Notes under the pieces: model-generated
What the model saw: only the letters and a program-made list of their open reading frames with translations
Database searches by the model: none
Told to the model about the DNA's origin: nothing
Made by a program: the position numbers and the translations under genes
NCBI GenBank assembly: GCA_036250225.1
Contig: JAPZLL010000044.1
Coordinates: 232,729 to 296,728, forward strand
DNA length: 64,000 nucleotides
From: Cercophora sp. LCS_1
Lineage: Eukaryota; Ascomycota; Sordariomycetes; Sordariales; Lasiosphaeriaceae
Reading direction: 5' to 3'
Shown here: positions 1 through 10,185 of the stretch, one piece after another
Layout of the letters: each line of letters starts with the position of its first letter
Numbering within the stretch: position 1 is the first letter of the stretch

Positions 1-1556
1 TCAGAAGGCCCGGCAGCAGAGACGTGAATCTGCCAATAACTTCTCCAATCCCACCACTCGCCCTTTTCCTCCCACGCCTGCTGGTCATCTCCTTGACCCG
101 GCTTCCACATCCCCAGCCCCGTGCCAGCATCATACTGCGGAAACTCCGCCTTCTCCGCCAACAGCCCCCTTGCATTGCCGTCTCCCAAGAACGCCAGAAA
201 ATCCTCAGCAACATGGACATATTGTCGCAGTCCCTGGTACACATCAATCGTAGCACCCGTTGTAAAGCTCAACAAGAACGGCTCCAACAACGGCGCATCG
301 GTAACCGATGGATGGGACGTCCCCAACGACGTCATGAACCAAGATGGATTCCCCCTGGCGTTATTCTCCTCGACAATCTCCTTGACCGTATCAAAGTGCG
401 CCCGGCCATAAAAGATACTCGAGTGACTGCTCCACGAATTCGAATGAACCACCAACATCGGCACGTGAATATCCCGATTCAACGGCCCGCTCTGCTTCCC
501 CGGGTCCAGAATGATCGCGCCCTTGAACGGCCTCTCCCTCGTCACACCGCCCTTCAACGCTTGCATCGCACCTGTGGCACCATAACTATGCCCCGCCACA
601 ATCATCTCGTCGGTATTCAGCCTTCCCTTCCACTCATCCAATCCCTTGCCCTCCCCTCTCAAATTCCCCTTGAAAACCTTCCCACCCAACCCCTCATTGA
701 TCATCCTTACAACCCGCACCGCCTCCTCCATCTCAGCCTGTCGATACGCCAACTGCGCCGCATGAAACGTCTCCTCATTGACATCCCCGCCATCAACAGC
801 CTCCACCTCCGACACATCAAAAATCAACCTTTCCCAACCAGCAACCACACTCCCAGGACACGACCCGTCCCTATGCTCCATCGTGACAACCACATACCCC
901 CTCGCCGCCAATTCACCCGCGAAATGGCTATAATCGGTTCGACTCGAGACCGTCCCATGCGAAAACACAATAACCGGATGCCCGCTCTCTTCGCCCTGCA
1001 GCACCTGTTGTTTCGTCTCCTCCTTGTCCCACGACGTGGCAAATTTCGACTCGCGGGTCGCAGTACCGCTCAACGGCGCGTCCACAGCAGCGGGGATGGT
1101 GATGCTCCCTGCGAGTGCTTTAATAGCAAAAGTGAACAAGGCGTCGGTGAAAGCGTTGGATATGTGCGCTGCTTTGGCGTACCCCTTTGCGCGAAGCGGC
1201 AGAGGGTGGGGGACCCATGCGTGGCGGTTGTGGTTCGATTTGGCGGCGGCGTAGGTGGTTGGGTAGTAGAGTGTGAACAACACCGTGTCGAGGGCGAACG
1301 CAGGTGTTTCGGTCGTTTTGAACCGGAGCGGGGAGATCAAGCGGGGATTGGAGACGGGGTATTCGATGTCGACGGCGCCGACGGCGTAGGGGCCCGTGTG
1401 TTGCGGGAGGGGGTGGGCGAAGATCGGTTGCGAGGCGAGGCGGCAGTAGAGGATGTAGGAGAGGCCGAGGAAGATGGGGATAAATTTCCAGTTGTGGAGG
1501 AATTTCAAGGGATGGGGGTGGTGCCCCTGGGAAGGGATTTTCGGGAATGGCTTCAT
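1..1556 (-). CDS. PAF-acetylhydrolase-like esterase, 3' end cut by window edge
   Basis: The frame is open from the ATG at 1556 to the window edge, about 518 residues, with no stop seen. An N-terminal hydrophobic segment (about residues 20-40) looks like a signal anchor. The serine-hydrolase motif GHSYGA lies around 952-960 residues of sequence from the start in gene terms (bases 580-600), preceded by an FSHG oxyanion-type turn. An ILDPG strand and a GTSHPSVTD segment supply the likely Asp and His of the triad in the order expected for the platelet-activating-factor acetylhydrolase (isoform II) family. Such enzymes cleave short acyl groups from phospholipids. Whether the fungal enzyme uses PAF or another ester cannot be told. 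The long plus-strand frame over the same bases is its antisense shadow, since all the motifs are on the minus strand. No intron is needed in the visible part. Confidence 0.85.
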   Translation of the reverse strand, partial: MKPFPKIPSQGHHPHPLKFLHNWKFIPIFLGLSYILYCRLASQPIFAHPLPQHTGPYAVGAVDIEYPVSNPRLISPLRFKTTETPAFALDTVLFTLYYPTTYAAAKSNHNRHAWVPHPLPLRAKGYAKAAHISNAFTDALFTFAIKALAGSITIPAAVDAPLSGTATRESKFATSWDKEETKQQVLQGEESGHPVIVFSHGTVSSRTDYSHFAGELAARGYVVVTMEHRDGSCPGSVVAGWERLIFDVSEVEAVDGGDVNEETFHAAQLAYRQAEMEEAVRVVRMINEGLGGKVFKGNLRGEGKGLDEWKGRLNTDEMIVAGHSYGATGAMQALKGGVTRERPFKGAIILDPGKQSGPLNRDIHVPMLVVHSNSWSSHSSIFYGRAHFDTVKEIVEENNARGNPSWFMTSLGTSHPSVTDAPLLEPFLLSFTTGATIDVYQGLRQYVHVAEDFLAFLGDGNARGLLAEKAEFPQYDAGTGLGMWKPGQGDDQQAWEEKGEWWDWRSYWQIHVSAAGPS

Positions 1557-2319
1557 TTTAGGTGATGGGGTTGAAACATGGACAATGGGGCTTAGAGAGT
1601 GGTGAAGAGGATGGACCGTGTTGGTCTTGTTTTATTGGATGGGATCGGCAATGATGATGCAATCCGCGGTTGCCAAGGCTTGTCCCGACTGCCCGGTTTT
1701 GGGACGGCCCCGCTTCGGCCGCCACAGGCGTCACACTTGGTGGGCGTCCAATTGGCAGGTGTACCGGAGCAAACTTTCCACATTGGCTGGATGCTGTCTG
1801 ACTGTCGGGTGGTGACGGCTGGCGGGTCAAACTTTGGGATGAAAAGGGGTTCAGGGGCGTTTCCAGGACGACAATAGCGGCAGAAGATGTTGACGATCAC
1901 AACGTGACGTGAACTTATACTACCTATACTTGGTTTCTTTCAAGATGCATTTTGGGCGAAAACAAGATGGTCTCGGAAATAAGGGGCGTAAGATCACGAT
2001 ACCGACACATCACCTTTACATCATCGTTGTCAGTAACGATGGTCACGTGGCTCTGCAGCAAAAGGCATTTATTTGTGTGTGTGTGTTGCAGCAATGATGA
2101 CGCCGCCTGCCGTTCCGAATGCGATTGGTATGGCTCCCCAAACAAGCCAAATCACTACAGCGCGGAACTTTGCGTGGCGACACAGCTTCAAAGGGACTTT
2201 CACGCTCCGAACTTGAAAAAAAAAAGTAAAGCCCGACGTTTCCGAGAATGTGATATAAATATCAACGGCAGACTCACGATACTGAACGGGCACAGAACTC
2301 CTCACACGTTCAAAAGGAA
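1557..2319. promoter_or_regulatory. Divergent intergenic region, esterase / cupredoxin
   Basis: This non-coding stretch separates two divergent genes and should hold both promoters. A TATA-like AT tract (ATATAAAT, about 2253-2260) lies some 65 bp upstream of the cupredoxin ATG. Short overlapping frames here show no recognisable protein features. Confidence 0.4.
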
Positions 2320-3002
2320 TTGCCCATCATGCTCGCCAAAACCCTCACACTCCTCGCTGCCTGCGTCGCCTACGCGGTAGCAGCCACAATAACCATCGCC
2401 GTCGGTAAAGATAATTTCTCCTTTTCACCAAACTCAGTGACCGCATCACAGGGCGACATAATCCAGTACCAGTTCTTCGCGCCAAACCACTCCGTCATCA
2501 TGGGCGACTTTGCCACTCCCTGCTCCCCGGCCAAGACAGGCGGATTCAACTCGGGGTTCTTCGCGACTGCTGAGAGTGGGATGAACGTAAGTGGCCTCAT
2601 CCCACTGCACTGCGGCTTCCGTCCTGACCTACTGACGTGACATGATGGCAGTCAAACGCCTTCGAAGTCACAGTCAACACCACCGAACCCATCTTCTTTT
2701 ACTGCGGCTTCCCTTCTCATTGCCAGATTGGCATGTCTGGTGCTATCAACCCGTCGTCTGAACAGAGTCTCTCGGCGTATCAGAAGGGTGCCCAGAGCGT
2801 GGCGAGTACCGTGGTTCCTGATGGTGTGTTTGGTGGTCAGGTTGTCGCTGCCAGCGGAGGAACAAGCGGAGGGTCATCGTCGACACCTACCAGCCCGGGA
2901 GGCGGCGGTGCGGGCCCCTCTGGTGGTCCGACTGGTAGTGGCGCCGTGGCGTTGGCTGTCCCTGTGGTGGGCGCTTTTCTGGCAACAATTTTGATGATGT
3001 AA
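2320..3002 (+). CDS. Secreted cupredoxin-domain protein, probably GPI-anchored
   Basis: Two exons (2320-2586, 2652-3002) joined by a 65-bp intron with a GTAAGT donor give 205 residues. The start could also be the in-frame ATG at 2329, which gives a more compact signal peptide. After the signal sequence comes one cupredoxin domain with the type 1 copper ligands visible: a His in the NHSV segment and the Cys, His and Met of CGFPSHCQIGM. A Ser/Gly/Pro-rich linker and a hydrophobic C-terminus follow, the usual layout of a GPI-anchored fungal extracellular serine-rich protein. The copper site looks complete, so copper binding is plausible. The family has no firm function; electron transfer or a cell-wall role is only inference. 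The neighbours do not suggest a pathway. Confidence 0.88.
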
Positions 3003-3193
3003 TTAGAACCCAGTTGCGTATGCTGTCCAATTCTACCTAGTTACCCATTACTTCCGCTACAAAAAGGCGGAGAAACGGCTGGCTAGCTTCGAATCCGTTG
3101 TCTCGGGTTTATACTTCCATGAAAACCCGTTCTACCGTGTCATTTCTCATGCCCTCTCCAGAGGGACACGCCACTAATAATGTGGTTCGACCT

Positions 3194-5324
3194 TTAGCCC
3201 TCCGGATCAGCCGTCTCTTTCTTATCCTCATTGGCACCATCATCGCCCTCCTTGGCCTTGGCACTCCTCCCAGACAATTTGAAATCCAGCCCCATCAACC
3301 ACTTCTCATCCGTCTCCGATCCCTCCGTTCTCCCCACTTGCGACTGCGCAAGCGCCTTTGCAAACAAGCCCATAGCCCCCGGCCCCTCACAGTACTTCCC
3401 AAAGACCAGCAGAGCGTTGACGAGAGCAAACAGACACCCAGCAACAGCAACAGAAAACCCAAGAATCGAGGTCCGTGTCGACAGTCCATACGCCCAGACC
3501 GTACCGGTAATGCTGGTTCGCAGTATGGGCTGAGCGTCTGGGTCCGTGGCGGTCGGAGGCGGATCAGTCTGTTCCTCGAAACCGATGAGACTATGGACAG
3601 TAGTGATCATGGCGCGGTGGAAAAGGTTCGTTTTCGACATTTGGCCGACAAAGCCCCGTGAAATATCGTTGATTAGCGCATTAACCATGAGATTCCCCGG
3701 CATCTGCCCTGTCGAGCCGGTGGGAGCGGTGTCCTCGATGGCCTGCCAGACCGCGGGAATCCAGCCTGGGTGAATGTAGATTGGGTCCCCCACAAGCCCA
3801 TCCCGAGAGGCCATCTTGACGCCGGGGTGGCCTGACAAAGTGGTTGGGTCGTCGGCGACGTAGGTGGCGAAGCTGAGGTACGCATAGGAGTGGCACCATG
3901 GTATGTTGTACGTCCACGGCGAGTATGTTGAGCCGTCTGGAAACGTAACGGGGTAGTCGTATTCGATAATCTGCTGACTGCGCGAGATCTCGGCGAGTCG
4001 GGGAGATGGAGGTGGGTCGGAGAAGATGGCGTCCCAGTCGCAGACCTGTTTCGAACCCGTCGAGAGGTTGCCATTGGCACACGACCGCGTGGTCGAGTTT
4101 AGATAGACCGCGTCGCTGACTGAGTAGGCGTTGACCGATGCCAAATCTCGCGATGCCGAAGGTCGCGATACCCGAGGCTCGGTATCGTTGAAGATGAAGA
4201 ACTGAGCGTGGTCGTTTCGGGCCGTTGTCCACCCGCTACCGACTCGGATGCATTTGATCACGTCGTCATGGCCATCCGATAGTTCCAAAAGATCCAGGGT
4301 GACGCCTAGACTGCTCCCGCCACTGGAGGTGTAGCCGAACGGATAGCACCGAACGAACTTGTCTTGGCCGACGGCCAGGACAGAGATGTTACCGAGCCCA
4401 TATGTGCAGGCGCTGGACGAAACAATTTCTGGACCTCGCCGCGCAATGGCGATGTCGAGTGTGGTGTTGTATGTCCGCTGCAGTTTTTCTGATACTGGTT
4501 CATCCGGGAGCATCGTTTCCAGGCCGTCTGCTTCCAGCTCTTCCTGCATGAGACGGGTGAGTTCTGGAGCAAGAGCAGCATCGTAGCTCATGACATCAAA
4601 CTCAAGCCTGGTGAGTATCTGCCGGCTTGGGATCCGGACAAATGTGTGGTTGTGGGGATCCAGTGGTCCAACCGAAACGCTAGCCTTCAACTGGACAAAG
4701 TACCTGGGTATGAGAGAGCCAACTTCCGCCGTCCCCTTGGTCGGAAGCAAAAGAACGGCGACAGCAGGGCCCATGAGGTTGCACACTAGGGATAGGACAA
4801 CCACCAGTGCCGAAAAGGCGTAAAGGAGGGCCCTGGACCCGGGCTTTGGTCTCAACGGTCCAACCCAAAACGACTTGCTCAGAAACACCATCGGATCCGC
4901 AAGTCGGTTGTGGAGAAATAAGTATTGCATGGGCAAACTGCGATGTTGAGCAAGTCTCCATATGATGTTGTAGGCGAAGCCGCAGGCGATGAGTATGAAC
5001 CAGAGCTCGAGGACCTTGGCCACAATCTGCATAACACCGACGAATGTTGCGATCGAACAGCGAAAGGGCCTTGTTTGCTTCATCGTCCGGGTTGTATGGG
5101 TCGAAGAAGCAGTCGTTGACAAGGCATTTAAAGCTGGACCCGACCACTTGGGACTTGGCGTTGAGGACGAGGAGGAACACGATAGCAGCAAGCCAGCCCA
5201 CAGTGAGAAGCAAGTGGCAGAGGCGCCATATCCTACTCTTTGGCCGAGCTACGTCTAGCTCCAGCGGTTCGTGTTGTCGGCGCATGGTTCCGGGATGCTG
5301 AAGACCATGGGAGGGACTGAACAA
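3194..5324 (-). CDS. Large fungal membrane protein of unknown function, frame break near 5' end
   Basis: Two overlapping frames make one protein of about 705 residues. The first (ATG at 5324, or at 5285) encodes a membrane segment and a loop ending around FDPYN. The second continues with hydrophobic segments in VLELWFILIACGFAYNIIW and LLYAFSALVVVLSLVCNLMG, a long extracellular-type domain with several N-glycosylation sequons, and a last membrane segment near residue 610 before an acidic tail. The switch falls between about 5040 and 5110 and equals one extra base. A 94-bp intron with a weak GTCAAC donor and a TTATGCAG acceptor would also restore the frame, so splicing is not excluded. This topology occurs in fungal hypothetical membrane proteins; no function is known to me. 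The gene converges with the cupredoxin gene. Confidence 0.7.
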
Positions 5325-5892
5325 AGAAAAAATTGAAGGTGTTCACTCTTTCACTCCGTGGAGTCTTGGTCTAATAGCGCACACTTGGCGGTTGGAGCCA
5401 TTCCGCCGGCGCGATTCGACCAGCGCATGCATCCTAACACATTGCCAAGGTGTCTTGGCGGGTACTCATTCGCTACTAAAACCTCAGCCCTAGAGTTATG
5501 GGCGTTATCGTATGATCCACCGACCTACCTTACCTAATGTAAGTATCTAGTGCATGTTGATGCCCAAAGGTGGATCACCGCAGCTCAGCTCGAACCCATC
5601 CGAGAAAAATTGCAGATTGCATGATGTGGGACCGCCCAGAGGAATTCCCTGGACAGCGGGACTGGAAGCCCCAGTCAAGCTTACCCCTGGGTGTCCTGCG
5701 TTTTGGGGCATGCTATGCTCCGGCTTCCGTGCTGTGAAAAGGGGTTTTGAGGCTGTTCAGGCCCGGGACTGTGATGCGAAGAGAGAGTTACAGTCTCTGC
5801 CGTCTTTAGGACAATGATATCGGACGAAAGAGGGCTCAATCGCGTGAAATAACACAAATAACTCCATGGCTGAACGAGGAGATGATATGAAA
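5325..5892. other. Intergenic, no gene seen
   Basis: About 570 bp between the membrane protein start and the P450 stop. It presumably holds the promoter of the former and the terminator of the latter. I see no recognisable coding or repeat feature. Confidence 0.5.
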
Positions 5893-7377
5893 CTAACCCT
5901 GTTCCGTCTCTCGACGTCTCGCCCGAATGCCAACAATCGTGTTCCCCCTCGGCCGGACCACCCCGTCCCCAACTGCAAACGAAGTCACATCGGGCACACA
6001 AAGTGGTCCTCTCTGCGTCTCCTCAAACTCAAACTCGGTCAACAAACTCGCCAGCATCTCCATCGTAACACTGCGAAAGTAATGCCGTCCAAGACAAATA
6101 ACATCACCACCCGCAAACGCACGAAACCCCGGCACCTGCGTCTCGGGATACCTCACACCGAGAAACCGCTCCGGCACAAACATACCGGGGTCCGGGAACA
6201 GCTCCTCCGATCTCTGCGCCACGCCACCAGCAGCCCACAACGCCCTTCCTCCACGGAGCAAGTACCGTCTCCCACTCGGCTTCACCTCGAATACGTGATC
6301 GTCGGTGATCCATCCGACCATGGCACCTAGCGTGCCAAGACGCAACGTCTCATGAAGACACGAGAGTAAAAGGGGACACTCGTCCACAGCGCGTGAAGGA
6401 TGGAATTCGATCCCGTGGGCGTCGATTTCACCACGAAGGCGGTCGATGAGTCCTGAATTCCGGAATATGAATGATAGGCACGCAAATGCCGCGGCGGCTG
6501 GCTTGCTCTGGCCAAGCGTGGTGGTGATGTTGATACCGGCTTGGCCGTGCTCATCTAGACAGAATTTCGCGAAACATCGTTGGCGCGACTGTGCGAGGCT
6601 ACAGCTTTGGTCGAAGCCGCCTTGGTCCAAAAGTTCAAGGAATGCGTTTGTGAGCTTGTGTTGCTCCTTGATGCCGCGCCATGGAACGGCGAAGGAGAGC
6701 ATGTTCTTAACGGGGTGGTAGGTGTCGTTGTAGACAGCGAGGTCCTCCCAGAGATTGGGATCTGTGGTAAATGGGCTGCGAGGTCCAAAGATGGCGCGGG
6801 AGGTGGAGATGACTGTCATTCTGAAGAGCCATGTCCAGAGATCGATATCGCTGTCGTGGTGGACAGCAGCACGCATCGAGTCAAGACAGGACGACCAGGC
6901 GATGGAAAAGCTCTTGGCGATGCGGTTTGTGGGAGTCCCTAGTGCTAGCTCCCTTGCGTTGACGTTGTGGAAGTCGGCGCCGAAACAGAGACCGTGGTCG
7001 CGGCCGAGAAGAGAACCAAGACGAGGCCTCGATAAACCTCCAATGCTTGCGAGGGTGATGGTGGTTGTTAGACGGTAGTCCCGGCTCTTGGACTTGACTT
7101 GAATCTGGGTCATTGTTGGCAGTGATGTGATGACGTAGGCTTTCCACCCCCAGAAGGATGCAATGAAGATACCATCAGGGTGTTTGCCAATGTTGTCCTG
7201 GGCGATTTTGTCCAGGACCAGAGTAGTGCGCCGCATGACGTCCCAGAGGGACACATGGACGACGGGTGGCTCATTTCCTCTAGTGTCAAGGGATTTGTTC
7301 CGACGCGAAAACTTCGCAACTAGTAACACCACTGCAACAACGACCACAAGCGAGAGCAAATGAAAGGCAGGCATCAT
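5893..7377 (-). CDS. Cytochrome P450, CYP7/CYP8-like
   Basis: Intronless, 494 residues, the usual P450 length. A hydrophobic N-terminal anchor (about residues 4-23) points to the ER membrane. The heme-binding loop reads FAGGDVICLGR with the proximal Cys near residue 428, and the K-helix motif is HETLR. The I-helix lacks the usual AGxxT; instead there is GQSKPAAAAFAC, like the G-x-x-x-PAAF pattern of the CYP7/CYP8 (sterol hydroxylase, prostacyclin synthase) branch that also has many fungal members. Such enzymes can be monooxygenases or isomerases, and the missing threonine makes the second possible. The gene is divergent from an MFS permease and near an acyltransferase, so a role in a small metabolite pathway is plausible but unproven. 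Confidence 0.9.
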   Translation of the reverse strand: MMPAFHLLSLVVVVAVVLLVAKFSRRNKSLDTRGNEPPVVHVSLWDVMRRTTLVLDKIAQDNIGKHPDGIFIASFWGWKAYVITSLPTMTQIQVKSKSRDYRLTTTITLASIGGLSRPRLGSLLGRDHGLCFGADFHNVNARELALGTPTNRIAKSFSIAWSSCLDSMRAAVHHDSDIDLWTWLFRMTVISTSRAIFGPRSPFTTDPNLWEDLAVYNDTYHPVKNMLSFAVPWRGIKEQHKLTNAFLELLDQGGFDQSCSLAQSRQRCFAKFCLDEHGQAGINITTTLGQSKPAAAAFACLSFIFRNSGLIDRLRGEIDAHGIEFHPSRAVDECPLLLSCLHETLRLGTLGAMVGWITDDHVFEVKPSGRRYLLRGGRALWAAGGVAQRSEELFPDPGMFVPERFLGVRYPETQVPGFRAFAGGDVICLGRHYFRSVTMEMLASLLTEFEFEETQRGPLCVPDVTSFAVGDGVVRPRGNTIVGIRARRRETEQG

Positions 7378-8245
7378 CGGATGTTGAAGCGTCAGTTCCA
7401 GAGACCTGTGAGGAAGAGATGGGGGGAGAAAAGAAGACTCCGCGTTGAAGTCAGGCTCGTTGATACCTATGTAGGTCGAGGATCTTGTCGAGGTTTGGAC
7501 CTCTCATCCGTGTTGTCTCGGCGAGATAACCACCCTCTCGTGAGTACCCCGCTTCTACTATGTCCCTATATCTTGTCCACTCGGAGATGCCGCCATCGGG
7601 ATCGGGGGCTGAAGGGTCTCACAGACGCTTCTCCCGTGAAGGGGTCCGCCTGTGCTCGGGAGCGAGAATGCCCCTGCATTCGACAACAACTCCGCGACAT
7701 CTAGGGGCGGTCTACCCAGCGGGTTCCAATCAGGATCTATAATCGTCAATCAGTAGGAGATAGGCTTCGCCGTGCCTTTGTAACTCGATTGCGAGGATTC
7801 GGAAGCCATCGTCGAATTTGTCTTTATGAAGGGAACATCGGACCGACGCCATTCCGATTAGAGATCTCGGAGTGGGTGGCACAACATGCGATTCCGAAGA
7901 CGCGGGGTACCTATGAGACAAAAGCCAAGATCTGAGACAATCGAAGATGGTGCAACGTCGAAGCCAAGCTTTCGGCCACGAAAATTAGCAGAGGCGCCAA
8001 GTGGATCGGCGCCGCTCCGAGAATGCTTGTTCCTTCCCCCGCGGGCGATGACATCATTGGTCTCGACGACCGTCGACCGGACTAGGGGAAGGCACGCACA
8101 AAAAATTGCGCTTTCCCGACTCCACAACCATCAGTCATCCCGCCCAGGCGTCGGACGACGCTCCCATTTCACAGAGACAACTTTCAGGTACCTACCAGAT
8201 GCACAGCCACCCCACAGCAACCACACTCCCGGGTCCTAGCCCGCC
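7378..8245. promoter_or_regulatory. Shared divergent promoter region, P450 / MFS
   Basis: About 870 bp lie between two divergent starts. CGG/CCG triplets in palindromic arrangement occur near 8007-8014 (CGGCGCCG), the sort of half-sites used by Zn2Cys6 regulators, but such motifs are common by chance. No coding feature is convincing. Confidence 0.35.
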
Positions 8246-9803
8246 ATGTCCTCACCACCATCCCCATGCCACCCACCAAAACCAACCTGCGATGCCATCT
8301 CTCCCACCCCCACCGGGGATCCAACCGGGGCCACCAACCCGCCCTCGGAACGCCTCCTCCTCCTCAAACTCGACACCTTCATCCTAACCTTCACCTGCCT
8401 CTCCTACTTCACCAACTACCTCGACCGCACCAACCTCCTCAACGCCTACGTAAGCGGCATGAAAGAAGACCTTTCCTTCAGCGGCAACCAACTCAACCAA
8501 ATCAACACCGTCTTCACCGTCGGCTACATCCTCGGCCAAATCCCCTCCAACCTGGCGCTGTCCTACCTCCGCCCACACATTTTCTTTCCGTCCACGATGC
8601 TCATCTGGGCATCCCTCACCATGGTCACCGCGTCCACACACACGCCGCAAGCAATCATGGCGATTCGGTTCTTTCAGGGGATTGCCGAGGCGACGACCTT
8701 TGTAGGCACGCACTATGTTTTGGGGTCGTGGTATACGGAAAGGGAGATTGGCAAGCGGAGCGGGATTTTCACGGCGAGTGGATTGGCGGGGACGATGATT
8801 GGCGGGTTTTTGCAGAGTGGGATACATAGGAGCATGGATGGGTTGGCGGGGTTGAGTGGCTGGCGGTGGTTGTTTATCGTGGATGGGGTGATTACCGTGC
8901 CGGTGGCGGTTTTTGGGTTTTTGGTGTTTCCTGATACGCCGGCGACGACGATGGCTTGGTATTTGAGTCGAGAGGAGAGGGATTTGGCTGTGGAACGACT
9001 AGTCGGGGAGAAACAGGGGATGGTGAGGGAAGGAAAAGTGATGAGTTGGGGTTTTGTGAAAGAGGTTTTGAGCTCGTGGGAGTGGTGGGGTTTTGTTGGG
9101 TTGTGGGTTATTGCTGGGGAGACGGAATCGTTTTCGTCGAATGGGTTGTTAGCGTTGTTTATGAAGAGTGCGCCGGGGAGGGAGTATGATATCGCGCAGC
9201 TGAATAATTATCCGACGGGGGTGGCGGCGGTGGGGATTGTGTCGACATTGTTTTGGGCGACGCTGACGGACACCCTTGGTGGGAAGAGGGAGTTGGTTGG
9301 GTATTTCATCGGGGTGACTGGTGTTGCGACCAGCGCTATGATTCTTGGCTCTGCTAAGAGCAGTGATCCGGGGAGCGACAAGGCGATTTCGGTGGTATTT
9401 GGGGCGTATTACTGGGCTGGCTCTGTTTATGCCTGTCAAGCAGTCTTTTTTGCCTGGGCAAATGACGCCATGAGATCACGAGAACCGGTCTTTCGCGGGG
9501 TCGTCCTGGCCGGGATGAACTTGGGCAGCAATGCTGTGAATGCGTGGTGGAGTATTGTCTTTTATGGCGCCTCGATGGCGCCTTGGTTTGAGGTTCGTCT
9601 TCTTCAACGACTGCCAAGATGCAGTAACTGACAAATAGCAGCGAGGCATGTATGCAATGATTGTCACGTCTGTTGCCTTGGCGGTTTGGACAGGTGGTCT
9701 GTCCTACGTCGTCCGTGCCGTTGTGAAGAGGCGGTCTCTTCACGTTCTGGATGCTGAGTCACCTCGGCAAGAAGCCAGAAGAAGTAAAGGTGAGACGATT
9801 TGA
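8246..9803 (+). CDS. MFS permease, allantoate/pantothenate (ACS) type
   Basis: Exons 8246-9592 and 9642-9803 join across a short intron (acceptor at 9641; the TAG at 9638 would also keep the frame) to give 502 residues. There are about twelve hydrophobic segments, an N-terminal NYLDRTNLLNA motif and the SWRWLF-like segment (SGWRWLFIVDG) after helix six that mark the Dal5/Fen2-type anion:cation symporter family. This family imports organic anions such as allantoate, pantothenate, biotin precursors or nicotinate across the plasma membrane. The substrate cannot be read from the sequence. The gene is divergent from the P450, and an acyltransferase lies beyond it on the other strand. Confidence 0.9.
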
Positions 9804-10185
9804 GAGCACTTGGCGAGCAGGGAGAACTGCCTGTTACGAACAGTAGAAGGGAAAGGCTATATATGTAGCAGCTTGGTTGTCTGAGACGAATCTGGGTGCA
9901 CAAAATTTCCTTTTTTGTTCGTTATCCTGAGCAGGGGTAAGCTGCGGTGAGCTTCTCCTAATTCTTTCCTGAGCTAGGGCGATTCCATACGCTGCTACCG
10001 TGCAGCCTTAGAACCCCTTTTTGACCCCCCCGGATAAAGTTTCTTTCTGATGGAAAGTAGATGACGTGTAATTTATAAACACAGTCCCACGTAATAATTG
10101 TAGTTATGATGTATATGTGTACTAGATATGTGTATACTTTGGTCTGGAAGCTTCACATACAACATCATCAACCCCAAAGCAACTC
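9804..10185. other. Intergenic between convergent genes
   Basis: About 380 bp between the stops of the MFS and acyltransferase genes, AT-richer than the surroundings and presumably holding both 3' ends. No other feature is seen. Confidence 0.5.

Noticed and set aside
24..1565. 513-codon plus-strand frame
   Set aside because: It is the antisense shadow of the esterase gene; all serine-hydrolase motifs are on the minus strand and the plus-strand protein is an Arg/Pro/His-rich string without features.
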